Below are positions 37,364 through 50,360 of a stretch of DNA of 64,000 nt, piece after piece (the first letter of the stretch is position 1; each line of letters opens with the position of its first letter). The stretch comes from Lithospermum erythrorhizon. Lineage: Eukaryota > Streptophyta > Magnoliopsida > Boraginales > Boraginaceae. Under the pieces are notes generated by a model, which had not been told where the DNA came from, searched no databases, and worked only from the letters and a program-made list of their open reading frames with translations. The position numbers were made by a program, and so were the translations under genes. Location of the stretch: NCBI GenBank assembly GCA_019722365.1, contig JADFUC010001431.1:104854-168853 (forward strand), in the 5' to 3' direction.

Positions 37364-40300
37364 ATGACTTCTTGGGTTTGCTCCTCAACCTCTCTCTACC
37401 CCACCCCCACCCCCACCCACTCATACCGTCTACCACCCTCATCAAAACTCACCTTCACCTCTTCTACACCCCCAATCAAAAAAACCCATCTTCATATTTC
37501 ACCCATTTCAGCTTCCAATAATAGTAGTGGGAAGAATAAAAGTGAAGTAGTTATTGATGAAACTGAGGAGGAGGAAGTGGAGGAAGAGTTGCCATGGATA
37601 CAAGAAAAGGCTTTAGACATAGTTGAGTTTAGTGGGTCCGTTACTCAAGCTTTACCTGGTCCACGTGTCGGAAAGAGCAAGTTGCCTTGGATTCTTGCTG
37701 TCCCATTGGCTTATTTTGGTGTCACATTTGTTATTGCAGTTATTAAGACAGTCAAGAAGTTTAATTCCCCTAGAGAAAAACGAAAAAAATTGGTAAGCTA
37801 AAAAGATTGTCCAGTTTTGGTTACTCGCAAGAGACTTTTTCCACTAGACTATTCGATTAACTCAATATTGATAAGAGTTTGAAGTTTCAATTATATGTTT
37901 ATGTATGTTAGTTATAGCGTATATTTTTATCCATGTGCTATAAAGTCTAAGAATTTACATTATCTGGCTCTCCGATATGATGGAATGAATCAAAATGGCT
38001 CGTTACACGACCTAGTGTTGTTATAGTGAAGTGGTAGATACTAGATAGTGTTTGCACTTCTTTTTTTGGATCAATTCAGAAACATCCTATATAGGGGTAA
38101 AGTTGTTGCCATGGATTCTTGCTGTCCCATTGGCTTATTTTAGTGTCACATTTGTTATTGCAGTTATTAAGACTGTCAACAAGTTTAATTCTCCTAGAGA
38201 GAAACGCCGAAAATTGGTAAAAGATCGTCCATTTTCTAATTTTGATGCGTTGAATTTTTAAACTTCGAGCTAATGTATTGAACAATATTTTTATATCGAA
38301 ATATAAGTGTATTGCACCACATTACTAGTAACATTGTAATTTTGGGTCGAATAACGTTGTGTGAGTGAATAAGACATGGAAGTTTGTTAATTTTGGTGTC
38401 ACGTTTGTGGTTGCTGTTGTTAAGACCCTCCGGAAGTTTAATTCGCCTAGAGAGAAACGAAAAAAATTGGTAAGCTAAAAAGATTGTCCAGTTTTGAATA
38501 TTGATTCTTGACTTATAAGACTTTGAAGTTTGGACTATATTTTTATGTAAGTTATATTTTTATCCATTTGATATAAAGTCTAAGAATTTACATTATCTAG
38601 CTCTCGGATATGATGGAATAGATCAAAATGGCTTGTTACATGACCTAGTGTTGTTATAGTGAAGTGGTAGATACTAGATAGTGTTTCCCCTTCATTCTTT
38701 GAGTCAATTCGGAAACATCCTATATAGGGTAAAGTTGTGTAATATCCGGCCCCTCTTACCTTGCTTAGACGGGATTTCTTCAAAGGCACTAGGGCATGTT
38801 GTTGTTAATGATGTAATATAATATTTGGTGGAGAATATAAATAGTACTAGAATTTTTAATGTGGTTTTCTATTATCATGATAGTTTCGAGGCAAATCGGA
38901 ATTATTTACATCAATCAAGACTACAAAGTTTGTTAATTTTGACATTTGAAAATCAAACTGGACAATCTTATTGGGACGAGAGAGTATTTTCATGATGGTT
39001 GTTGTAGAAATATTGAGATACTGAGTTTAAGAGTGTAATGTATATATTTCCATTAGCTTGTAGTATTAGTTTGATTATGTGATATAACTTCAGTTGATCG
39101 CTAAAAGAATTATGTTGTGACTGTGAGTGAAGGCCTCAAGGGCTGTAACCATAATACAACCACTGTTGTCGGGGAAGAATTGTTGGTGTTTTTTATTCTT
39201 TATGTTGCGCTGAAGAAGGCTATAATTGGATTGTTTGTGTTTTTTATTCTTTATGTTGCGCTGAAGAATTCTTGGTGTTTTTAGTTAGATTGGTGTAATT
39301 GGTTATATATGGTTTGACCGAGTATTTCTCTTTCAGGTGAACAAAAATGCTGAGCTATGCAGATCTGTTGACGAACTGTTTGAGAAAGGACTTGACACAG
39401 TAGAGCCATCAGCTTTTAAGGAATTGATTCAAAAGGTTAGCAGTCTCGCCAATATTAGGACCCATTATGTGTTTTTCCCTACTCTACAAATTATTAATGT
39501 GCTTGATGAGTGAAAGGTTTATACACTTGCAAGAATCACACCTATCAATTCCGATAAGAAGGGGTTGTAACCTAAAACGCTGGTTAGAAATTATAGGAAC
39601 ACTTCTCGAGTCATTCGGATGTACACAATAGCAGAATGAACACTCAGAATGGAGGGCGCTATCCCCTGAAAACTCCGGTTATTCTTTCTTCCTTTCTTTC
39701 AGTCCAACCCAAAATAAATCAGAATGCAACTGGATTGTCTAACAGCTTTTATATCTTAAAGACCTTATCTTCTGCTTTGATTGTAAGGAAAAAAGAGAAG
39801 TTTGGATATTTGGAATTAGTGAGAAGATGATTCTATGGGCTGGAGTTCACTTGCTCATGGCCATTTCATATTATTGATGATATATCATGTTAAAAACAAC
39901 TTTATGTGCCTAATCAAATAGCATCTTTCTTACATAGAAAATATTCTGATTTATTACCTTCTCAACATGCTTGTACCATTGACTTAGTTTGACCTCATTG
40001 GTGTCGCATTCCAGACAGGTTTCGAGACAGAGGATGTTTTGCGGAAGTACATTCGATATGCATTGAATGAAAAGCCATTCAATGGAGATTTGGTTAATAA
40101 CTTGATCAAACTTAGAAAAGCATCCATGTTAGACGATTCTCAGGTAGTGGGAATTCTGAATGATATCTCACGACGGATTGTTAAAGATAAAGGTTAAGAA
40201 CACTTCATTCCATATGTTACCTCCTTTTTCATGCTTTTGTAAACGCTCAAATGAAAGATTTATGTCTTAATCTATGGTCTTTAACCGATGTAAATACAAT

Positions 40301-41575
40301 ACTAATACATTTTGGTTGGCGGGTCAGTAGACTCGTGTTTATACTGTCCACTAGTGGCTCTTCCAGATGAACAAAATTTGTTTTATTCATCTATCTAATA
40401 AAGGTTAACATCCATTTCCAGGTCCAGTAGTTATGGACATGTCTGGATACTCTGAAAAGGGTTTCAAGAGAAAACTTGCCGTGCAAACTCTTTTTGGAAA
40501 GATCTATTATCTATCGGAGGTGAGTGCTACAAATTTGGTGAAGTTGTATATAAGATTGCTACTTTTAATGATTTCAGCCCATGAAACGATTATTTTAACT
40601 CGCTTATATTTTGAAAGGTGACTCAAAATGATTGTTTAGTGGTCATAAATTATCAAAGTTATAACAGATCTACTACAACTCCATTGCATATATACCGCAA
40701 GAAGCAACAATGCTCTATTCTTCTAGAGTTAAGTAGTATGACATATAAGCCTCCTCCACTTGTATTTTCAATTATTTTATAGCAAACTTAGGCTCTGACT
40801 TAAATATCTATAAATTCTTCCCAGAAAGCTCGGTCTTAGTTAACGTAGAATAATGAATTTTGTATTTGGGGGGATTGGATGCTATTCTGCATGCAGTATA
40901 TAACTCTGATAGGTATTCGCAACTTACTCCTGTTGGTCTGTACACCATAACTGTCATCCAATTTCTTATTCGATTGTGTACTATTAGTTTCTTCAGCCTC
41001 TGTCCTGTAGCCTCGTATTTGCTCAGTTACCTTAGAGAGGCTTGGTTAATTATAGAACCCATCAAGCATCGATTGAAGTGATCTAGTGTTAGTCTAGGTC
41101 CTGTCTTTTACTGTTCCACCCGATTTGCCCTGAATCTTACTTTCGAGATTTTGTTCATAAATTGAAGCTTGGTTATACTTTGTCGGCAGCTGCATGTGTT
41201 TTGTTCAATGTCTTTTACTATTCCATCTGACCTGCCATGCACGAGCATGTTGCTTTCAATTTGTGTTCATTAATCGATGTTTGATTATCCTTTGTTGACA
41301 GCTGCCTGAGTTTTGTTTAATGGATAGCTCTTTAACTGTCAAAGAGATCTTCGGGGTGGCAGAGTAAGTTTGTTTTTCCAATGTTAGTATGTGTCATAGC
41401 TGTCTTGAACTGTTAATTGTGTTAACTCGGTGTTTGAATATTTTTCAGTGAGGATGCTGAGAAACTCAGGCTCCATACCACTTCGGAAGTTGGAGATTTG
41501 GATTCTCTGGAGAAGATGGTCGATGATTCAGATTCTGAAGAATCGATTGAGGAATCATCCTCTGAGGCTTCTTAG
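37364..41575 (+). CDS. Predicted plastid-targeted single-pass membrane protein, function unknown
   Basis: Six exons, 37364-37792, 39337-39435, 40015-40192, 40422-40519, 41302-41363 and 41449-41575 (TAG), total 993 nt (330 aa) with GT-AG introns and matching phases. The first 50 or so residues are rich in Ser/Thr/Pro with few acids, like a chloroplast transit peptide. An acidic stretch (ETEEEEVEEELPW, about residues 66-78) follows, then one hydrophobic helix (LPWILAVPLAYFGVTFVIAV, about 107-126) and a basic KKFNSPREKRKKL stretch. The rest is a soluble helical domain (KNAELCRSVDELFEKGL, YALNEKPFNGDLVNNLIKL) with PVVMDMSGYSEKGFKRKLAV, ending in an acidic Ser/Glu/Asp tail. I recognise it as a conserved plant protein but cannot assign a function; envelope or thylakoid location is inferred. 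Intron 1 (1.5 kb) contains duplicated copies of the transmembrane-coding segment. Confidence 0.85.
37669..38745 (+). repeat. Partial tandem triplication of the transmembrane-coding segment
   Basis: Copy A is the end of exon 1 (about 37669-37792) plus its intron start. Copy B (38095-38216) repeats the coding part almost exactly (LPWILAVPLAYF, VTFVIAVIKTV, KFNSPREKR) and keeps a donor-like GT. Copy C (about 38388-38467) is shorter and more diverged (FGVTFVVAVVKTL, KFNSPREKRKKL, GTAAGC donor). The 300 bp after A and after C are also homologous, sharing AAAGATTGTCCAGTTTTG, GTCTAAGAATTTACATTATC and CATCCTATATAGGG. Adding copy B as a 122-nt exon would shift the frame and bring in a stop, so copies B and C look like intronic relics. 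Confidence 0.85.
38940..38995. mobile_element. Stowaway-type MITE end
   Basis: AAATCAAACTGGACAATCTT followed by ATTGGGACGAGAGAGTA is the right-hand terminal sequence of a Stowaway family whose left end (AAAGATTGTCCAGTTTTG) occurs at about 37804 and 38473. The same family supplies the repeats in RPF1 intron 1. Confidence 0.6.
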
Positions 41576-44500
41576 TTGTGAGAGGTTCACCAAGTAGGAT
41601 ACAACGGCCACATAAACATGTTTTGACAGAACAACAAAAGTCTTTTTAGCAAGTCTTCGAGTTTTCTTAAACTGGTGTAGGGCATTCAAATGTCTCGAGC
41701 AATTTTGCGATGCACTTGTTTGAGGGCACAGAGGTGTTTTGGTCTTGACATGTTGTCATGTTGAGGTGCTATAATTTTTTGAATGTGATCTTGGTCGAGG
41801 AAGAGAGGTCTTATGTCGAGTTGCAATAATTTTTTTGGATCTAATAGAAGTTTCTAGCACATTTCGGAAACTATATCTTTAAGATTAATGATATGGCCAG
41901 AGCAGTTTTCATAAATTTAGAGAAATATTTGCTCAAGGGACAATCTTTAAGGCTATATCAAATGTCATGTTTTAAGTATCAAAGATTTCAGTGCTTGATT
42001 TAACTCTACAGGCCAGTTGGCTGGCAATGATATAAAAATACTTGCAGTTTTGAGATATGGGTGATCAAATTGAGTCATAGTGAATATATGTGATACAAAT
42101 GAAAAATAAGTGTAACTTGAGTGATGTCAAGTGTCACTTCAAAAATGTAAAAGACCCAGTGGTAATAATTAAATAAGCTAGTTGCTTGTGAAAAAGACAA
42201 ATAAGGTAACTCAAGACAGCAGAAAGCAAAATAGCCAGCAAAGGTCTGAGATAGTTCAATGTCTTTAGTCAAAGAAGTTATTAGAACCATGTTGAAATGC
42301 TCAGGAGATGGATTGTTTGATGAAGAGGTGCAAGTGTCTGACTACCTCATTTTATTAGTTATGGCCCTGCATGTTGTGAATTATGGGTTTAAAACTCCCA
42401 TTTCTTGTCCTTTTTAATTGGAACAAATTATGAAGTAGGACCCTGTCCATGTTATAGTTGGATTTTTAAACCAATCATATATATCATGAAATAATTGTGC
42501 ACACCATTTATTTATCAGTCCTTTTTTTAATACATTTCTTTCTTTGTGGACAAGTATCATATTTTATTTCAAGCTATTGTCTTTATATATGTTTTAGGGT
42601 ACATAATAAAAAAACTTCTTAATTAAAGATGAAATAAAGTATTACATGTCATTTGATGTTACTCTTAAAAATGAGGTTCTATATGACTCAATTTTATACA
42701 TATACTTTACACGATTTGATCAGGTTTAACAAAAAGAATAACGTACTAGTCATGAACTTAGAGTTACACTTAATAATACACATAAATTGAACACAATTAT
42801 ATATAATATATACTCCGTATTTTGTAAGATCGGATTTATCTGTACTCATTTTACACTTCAACGAATTAAGCGTTCGAGTATAATTTAGAGTAGAAACTAC
42901 TTGAGTATCTGACTCGCATTAAACTCGCTTACCTGACTGGCGTGATTTACATGCTATTACGTCAACTCGACGTTTATCCAATACACACATAATAAATAGT
43001 AACGGCAAGTTCCCAAATACAAAAGAGATATCATCTACCCGACCACCCCCAACTGATCCTATTCTAGGTCTAAATCGATTAAGATGATGCAATGAACATA
43101 AACATTGCGTTGGGCAATTGAGGGGTAGTGTCAGCTAAACACGAGCTACAGGATGAGGCAAAGGAACATGGGCACATGCATTCCTGTTGTGCTTAATTGG
43201 ATTTTTGGATGAAAAAAACATTACTATGCATATCATTCATTAAAGTCAGTGTCATATTCTTGAATTTGAGAAATAGCCAATCTCAAATGACCCAAAGTTT
43301 TATAGTTTCATGGTGTTATTTTGACGGGGTTATTATAACCGATATTCTACCCAATCCAAAATTACTGCCGTTTTAAATCGATATATGCTTTGATTATCAA
43401 TTATTAATTATTCATTATTTTAATAAATATAAAATTTATATAGTTAGGTTCGTCTTTAAAAGTTGTTTCATAATATTATTTTCTTATAATTTTTAAAATT
43501 ATAATTTAAGAATAATTAATGGTCAAAATTTCACCTCAACTTTCTAAAACGACAATCATTTTAAATTGGACTCGAAAAGCAACATCTAGCAACTAAACTT
43601 CACCGCAGCCTATAATCTATATTATACTATAGTTTAAAACTGCCAAATAATTATGAGGTTTTAATTAATAAATCACAACCTATTTCTTAAGTAATAACTT
43701 ATTATTTGAATCTTGTATTTATTTTAAAAGATTGATAAAATTAGACAATACACATTACACACTTATATGTTATCATTTCTCAAGTTAATGAAAAAATATT
43801 TAAATAGAATTACTTTATAATTAAAGCTTAGTATTTTTAATTGTAAAATCAAATCCGTCAAGTTAATTAAAATTGAGGTAATAGTTGATAGTTTAAACTT
43901 AATACGAAAAAATAAAAATATTAATTAAAATAAATGGAAGGAAGCCCGAAGCAGTAACTATTTTATTTTTTGGTAGAAAACGATATGCATACATACATGA
44001 ATTGCATATAGTGATAATGTACATATGTATTATATTAGCATATTATTATTTGATTGAACTTGTCATACGACAGGAACAGATATACACTATACCAAGCTAA
44101 TCATTTGACTCAAATAATAACTGTCCTCCCTGTTTGTATATATATATATATAGCCGTTATTATATACTGTATATTCTTCCATACATATGAGAAAATAATT
44201 AGTTTATTAGTTAAGAAAACTTGAATAATTTCGATTCCCTTTATGATTGAGCAGCTAGCTTGGATAATGGAGAATCCAACAATGATGCTGCCAATGATAA
44301 TGTAAGAACTTATCATAACCTCTTCGCCTCTTGTTGCCATTATTACAACTAATTAGAAATGTAACCGGTTTACACATCTTCATACTAATAATACATTAAA
44401 AATACTATATCCAATTATATATTTTGGTCGAGAATTATAATATTTTTCAAATAAATAAACACATTTGACAGATAAATTATAATGATATTTCGAGAAACGG

Positions 44501-45238
44501 GTAGATATCAATTGATGAAATTTAGTTCCAACAAAATTAACAATTTAATGTTAGTTATCACCTTAACAACATTACTTAATTAATAAATTAAAGTAAATGT
44601 TCTTCCACTGTACAATTGACCAGGTAATGATACTATGACCCCTCCATTTTTATTCAAATTTGAATGCTTAGTGCTCGCCATAGATAACCTAAAAACGGTA
44701 AACGAATAAGTAATCTATCTCCCCTCGTTTTGCTATATGGATCAATTTTATTGAATATGTAAAATTTCAATATATATTAATTTAATATTTACAAATTAAT
44801 TTGTAAATTGTAAACATATAAACAAGGATAATACTCTACATATATGGTGATGTATATGTTATCATACAAAGTCTAAGATTCGGATATCATATTTACCATC
44901 ACGAAAGCTAGCATATTATAGCTTCCAGCAGACTCCAGTAACCTGCTCGTTCGTATCGCATCCTCAACCAACACCAACCCCCCCCATTTTTTAAACTCTC
45001 CCTAGTCGTTACAATTTAAACGCATGAATTCATAATTTTTACTTTTGAGATTCACATTGTAACAAACTTTTGGATGGACCACAGAGTAGTAATCATGATG
45101 TATGTAGTAAAGCATAATAATCACTATTCTGTCTGTCTTCTATGAATTTAAATTATTGTAGTATTTTTCAAACTACAATGCATGTGATCCTCATATAATG
45201 TTACTATTTAAGAAGTTGTCCCTAAGTCTCTGGCTTCC
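41576..45238. other. 3' UTR and 3.6-kb AT-rich intergenic region
   Basis: The first few hundred bases are probably the 3' UTR. The rest is AT-rich with a short TA run near 44142-44155. A 76-codon minus-strand frame (44340-44110) has a hydrophobic N-terminus but no recognised homology, so I do not call it a gene. No transposon ends are clear. Confidence 0.4.
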
Positions 45239-45246
45239 TATAAATA
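45239..45246 (+). promoter_or_regulatory. TATA box of the small-protein gene
   Basis: TATAAATA lies 99 bp upstream of the ATG at 45338. It is followed at a suitable distance by a pyrimidine-rich stretch (GTTCTCTCTACCC) that could hold the transcription start. Confidence 0.6.
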
Positions 45247-45337
45247 AGGGATTTGCATGTGTTCTCTCTACCCAAACAATTAAACATAACTGATACCTTT
45301 TTTCCCACACTTTGACAGTTTTATTTTAAAGAAAAAA

Positions 45338-45556
45338 ATGGTTTCAAGAGTGGAAGAAGCAATTACTAAGGTGTCCCAAAATAAATGTCCACAACAACAA
45401 CAAAAGCATCAGCAATTAGGACAATGCAACAAGGGGAAAGCTAGAAAGTTGTTCAAGAGAAGTAGTTCAAATATTGAAGAAGATGGTCTTTCTTCTGCTA
45501 TTCTTTATCTTGCTTGCATTGCTTACACTACTACTCCTTCATGCCCACCCTGCTAG
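45338..45556 (+). CDS. Small conserved-looking plant protein with C-terminal hydrophobic segment
   Basis: This is a single-exon frame of 72 aa starting MVSRVEEAITKVSQNKC. A Gln/Lys-rich middle is followed by a basic stretch (KGKARKLFKRSSSNIEED) and a hydrophobic end (GLSSAILYLACIAYTTTPSC). A consensus TATA box, an A-rich 5' UTR and a purine-rich start context (AAAAAATGG) argue that it is a real gene. The basic-plus-hydrophobic layout recalls short stress- or growth-related plant peptides. I do not recognise the family, so function is unknown. The ORF is too long and its context too ordered to be chance in such AT-rich DNA, but expression is unproven. Confidence 0.6.
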   Translation: MVSRVEEAITKVSQNKCPQQQQKHQQLGQCNKGKARKLFKRSSSNIEEDGLSSAILYLACIAYTTTPSCPPC

Positions 45557-47495
45557 AGAGCTAATCATGATCATGTTCTTTTTGCTTTAATTAAGTACTT
45601 TCAATTCTTTTTTATTTTAGCTAGTTATTTCAGCTTTATTTTTTAATTATCAGTGTTCGATTTTGTTGCTTTTGTCTCTCTTTCAGTTTTATTATGAAGT
45701 TACTATATATGTAAGAATTTAATTGTATTGCTTCAAATAGCTTATTAGGATAGGTTCTTCATCGTGTTTGAGCACTAAACGATTGTCACATGTAATACTA
45801 CATACTACTAGTAATTCCAAATAATACTAATAATAATTTATATATTCTCATAGTTGGTTTGTACTCACAAAAGAAATTGTACATAGATGCACTGGAGTAA
45901 CTAGGATCGGAGAGCAATTGCTTCCTTTTAATTTTTCGAAAAATTTAATTTTATTAAGCATCAAAAATTATAATTTTTCTTTATTCGTCCCTTACATATA
46001 TATAAAAATTCTAATTCCGTCACTGTATATCTGCATGCATGTAAAATATAACTCATTTGATATATAGTCTCAAGTAATAACTTAATCATATATACTACCG
46101 ACTACCTCCATTTCATATCTTGTTGCATTTGATCAATTTTTGCATGAATGTTTTAATATAGATTCATGTAAACAAGTTATTTTTAAAAAAAAATTAAATA
46201 GTCAAAACTAAATAATCTTTATGAGCTCGAAGAAGTATTTGTCTGTAAGTTCCTAGACATTTATTTATTGATCCCTTTTTTATGTCATATTCAAAATTAA
46301 ATATTTTGATTACAATTAAGAAGACTTAACCGAATAAGAAACAACAATTGCGTCTCTGCTCCTAGAATTGTTCGATTACAAAACCTTCGAAATCAAGATC
46401 ATCAAGACAACTAGACATAAACTATAAATTAAAACATGAAGAATTTGGTAAAGTCTGAAACATAAAGATAATTGCAGAAGAAAACAAAAAAAAAATAAAT
46501 AGAAAAAGAAATCAAGAGAAGGATACATAAACTATATAGATGAAGAATTTGTAATGTTTGAAACGAAAAATTATGTGAAGAAGAAATCTTTAAAAAACTA
46601 GAAAAAGATTGTAAGAATTCGAAAACAAAAAGAATAGTTAACCTGTCAGACAACCATGAGACTATCCCACAACTCCGAAGAGGGCGGAAACGATCATCTA
46701 CTGCAATTGGCTCCGAACCGGAGGCCAAGAAGCTTTTAATCACGCTCTAATCTCACGATCATAATTCATCCACCAAGTTTGGTTTCTCGTCTCCTTAGAA
46801 CTCAAGGATACAGAGGTACGAACCTATAGAACAGATCCTGTTCAAGTAAGGTCGTGACCATTAAGCTCATCGTGTCTTTTATATTATGGTCTCTTTTGTT
46901 GCACTTCTTCGATGTGGTATACTATTGAGACACATTATTTGGATGCCCTTAATAGGAATTACAACCTCGTTGGCTTTATAATTAATTTAATTAGCCCTAC
47001 TTGCCATTGACTTATTATTGTTATATTGATAAGTAGATTATTACGTAATTAAAGTGCATGTATATTTTGTAGCACATACTTTTAGCATTGCTTATACTCT
47101 TAGTTTTTAGGAGAATGATTATTTTAGCACTTCAATATTTGATAACTTTGTTTCCTTTTTGTTTTGATCCATGGCTCCATTTTGAGGTGCAAATAAGGCA
47201 AGCAAGATACCGACCCTAATACTACGAATACCAAAACTTTGGATCAATCAGACGAACTCGCGTTGATACTTATTCACAACAATCTGATTTTCGACTAGGC
47301 ATAATTAAAGGTTTTATGCGTGCTCAAAGGCGTAAGCGATGTAGCTAGGAGTACTTTGCATATATGAAGTACAAAGTGGAATTAAGATGGAAACAATGTT
47401 TGCAAATCATTGTTAACTCTGTTCTCTGAACAAATTGTTGACAACCATCAGAAGAGATCTTAAGCATGCAATTAGTGCTTCTGTAACAGTCCCTA
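45557..47495. other. Intergenic region, no gene recognised
   Basis: It is AT-rich. The island at about 46630-46870 has higher GC content and differs from its surroundings, suggesting an old insertion of unknown class. The minus-strand frame at 46743-46429 is low-complexity Phe/Ser/Leu and looks like chance. Confidence 0.35.
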
Positions 47496-50360
47496 TTATT
47501 TGTTGTTCTCGCGTCGTATGTCAGATTTCGGCTTTGCGACCTCCACAAAAATAACTCTGCCGTCCAGAAACTGAAAGAAACATCTGAGGACTTAAATCAG
47601 ATAAACAGATTACTATAGTTAAAGTATGTTGTATATAAATGGAGAATATATTGATAGCTGAAACCGAAGATCAATCTACACGGAAGCTCGAATTTCCTGT
47701 GTTAGCAACTCATGTATATCGATAAAAGAATAACAAAATAAAGTACAAGACTATGGTGCTACAAGAAGTTGATCATGCAATCACACGACGTATCTTATTG
47801 AATAGTTGCAAACGTCATGTTTTATCCAGCTGAATAATATTATGGAATGCTGCTACAACTAGAACCCCCAGAGGATAAAAATGGTCAAGGATGAGAACAG
47901 CACAGGAAGGAGTCTTCTTCATATATTATTTCAATCTATGTTGATCAATGTATGTTATAATTCGATTGAAAGAAAATTAGACAACCTCCACTTCCCAAAA
48001 GCAAATAATATATGGAAATCTTTGAAGGATGAAGTCAGGTTGCAGCAAAACAATCTAATCAGGTAAAAGAAAACAACAAATCATACCCTAAAATTCACTT
48101 CTCATGTGGTAAGCTCAAATATTTCCCCTTCAATCTCATCAACCAGATTGAAATTGATGAATAAATTCAGTTATCAGGACTCAAACGCATAGTTGTAAGC
48201 AACCAATGGCATATATTTTCTGCCTAAGGAGAATTTCCCTTATCTGATAGATTGTGGTAACAAAAGTGAAACTGAATTTGGGTACAAAAAGGAACCTTAG
48301 CAGAAGTTGAAGATGAAACAATAACCCATAGAGATATTTAATCTTGTCATTTGTCATTGCATACATACCTTCCCGTGCATGCCCTCAATGGCTTTCTTAG
48401 ATTCCTCCTCTGTGGCAAAACGAACAAACGCAAAGCCCTTAGGTCTATTTGCTATTTTGTCCATGACCAAATTGACTACAAAATTTAAGGTACTGGTTAG
48501 AAAATAAAAACATAAAAGTCCGGAAGATTAAATCGAACAATCAAAACTGATCAAAACACAAGATAATCTTCATACCTTCAACAAGTTGGCCAAAGTTCTT
48601 AAAAGCATTCCTCAAGCTTTCTTCTGTTGTTCTAAATGAAAGCCCTGCAGTCTGAAGAACTTTAGGGCCATAAAGAAACAGAGAAGGAAAACTAACAATA
48701 ACCAAAACCACTGAAGTTGAAGTGATCCATATTCCATATCATACAAAATAATGTTGATTAAACAAAAATCATGCCATTGACCATATAGGCATATACAATG
48801 GAAAAATAATTACAACAAAATAAATAAACGATATGAGATTTAGACCGTAACCAGCAATGAACAACGGATTGAAGAATAAAAACAACACAACTGGTATACC
48901 AACAAAGTGAAGTATTTTGGCTAACATCATCATTGGTGTTCCCAACGTTATACAGACAAAACAAGTTCAACTAAAAGATAAGGGTTCGACCTTCATGGCT
49001 CGTTTGGATCAGGGGCCTACTAGTATTATGATATACTAATACTACTAGAACTATTATGCTTGATATTTATCATGTAAAGTCCTTAACAGAGCAAGGTGAA
49101 TCCATGGTAATTTTCAGTTCACCTTGTTTGGAATCTAATTTTTATTTTCACATAATATTGGTTAATGGAAGTGACATAATTAAACTCCACTAACACCCAT
49201 TTACAAGTTTTCCTTATCCCAAATCGAGGAATCATGGAGGTGAATGAAATCCCTAATTATATTGCCTACCTTTTTTTAAGGTTACCTCACCTCAATTAAA
49301 ACGGACCATTAGGGAAAATCTTTTTTTCTTTGGAGAACGCTAATCAAACTTCAAGAACGCTTATTCACTTATAAGGGGAACACTATCATGAAACTAGCAA
49401 TCTCCGGTTTTATACATTTATCGTTTTAGCATTTGATCCAAATATCGTTTTAGCATTAGCAAAAGATACTTATGTCCTCTTGGTTGTATATGAAGACTCT
49501 AGATTATTCTTAGTACTATAACTCTATAAGTGAAATAAATTAGAACACACTCTTAATTCGTTTATTGATAGTTTTTTACAGAGTCATCTGTTACCATAAC
49601 AATAAGTATAGACGACTTGGAACATGACAGTAATTAAGGCATAGTAAGAGTAAATGGTATTAAGGAGAAAATACTAAACAATTGTGAAATATGCATCCTT
49701 AATGTAGGATGACAAGTAAAAACAACCAAATTCGTTACAAAAAACGACAAGTACAAAAAAAAAACCGGAGGGAGTATGTACTACAAACTACTTACAAGTT
49801 ACAACTCTAATAAATTCAGGCAATAATTCGTGTAAACATTCGAGATTTTACAATATTCTAAGTAGCGCATACACTAGTACAACAATTTATATCAACACCA
49901 TGTCAGTTTGCTTCATTGAAAAACAAAGGAACACATCTACTACTTATATCAACATAAAAAGATTGTCACGTTTGGATTTTTTATGCATGTTACTATAATA
50001 ATATTTGATGAAATATATCAAAATATAATAGTTTCGACTTTCGACATATTTAACTATTAATATAATAATATAGGGAGAGAGCTCACCGCTTACAAATAAC
50101 TTAGTGGGTGTATTCAAACTCATTTTGGCTTCTACAGAAGAAGACGAAGAAGAAGAAATGCATGATATTGAAGTTTCTTGAAAATATGATGTCTTGTTCC
50201 AATTGCATTGGAATTGAGATTGGTTCTTGTTTTTATAAACTAGTAGTAGTTGTTTTTGTTGGTGGTGAGTTGGATATGTATTGAAGGATGATATAGATAG
50301 ATGATGGGAATTCATAGCCTTTGCTTTTATTTTGTTGTGTGATGATGGCTCCAGCTTCAA
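47496..50360 (-). CDS. Organelle-targeted small RRM-domain RNA-binding protein
   Basis: Four exons on the minus strand: 50360-50087 (ATG at 50360, or the alternative at 50315), 48644-48576, 48475-48369 and 47570-47496 (TAA). They give 174 aa, or 159 aa from the second ATG. A single RRM spans the exons: beta-1/RNP2 KLFVSG + LSF, helix TTEESLRNAFKNFGQLVE, VNLVMDKIANRPKGFAFVRF containing RNP1 (KGFAFVRF), helix EEESKKAIEGMHGKFLDGRVIFVEVAKPK. The 75-90 residues before it are Ser/Asn/Gln-rich with almost no acids, like a plastid or mitochondrial transit peptide. This layout matches plant organelle RRM proteins and small glycine-poor RNA-binding proteins, which act in organelle RNA editing, splicing or cold response; the specific role is not shown. 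Intron 1 is 1.44 kb and includes a single Stowaway-like end (about 49765-49777). The second ATG gives a more transit-like start (MNSHHLSISSF). Confidence 0.88.

Noticed and set aside
38095..38216. Extra functional exon encoding a second membrane helix
   Set aside because: The 122-nt length and an immediate in-frame TAA after the acceptor would shift and end the protein; treated as an intronic relic.
44110..44340. 76-codon minus-strand frame with hydrophobic start
   Set aside because: The second half is low-complexity, covers a TA repeat, and no promoter or homology is recognised; chance in AT-rich DNA is more likely.
46429..46743. 104-codon minus-strand frame
   Set aside because: Mostly Phe/Ser/Leu low complexity from AT-rich DNA; no domain and no splice context.
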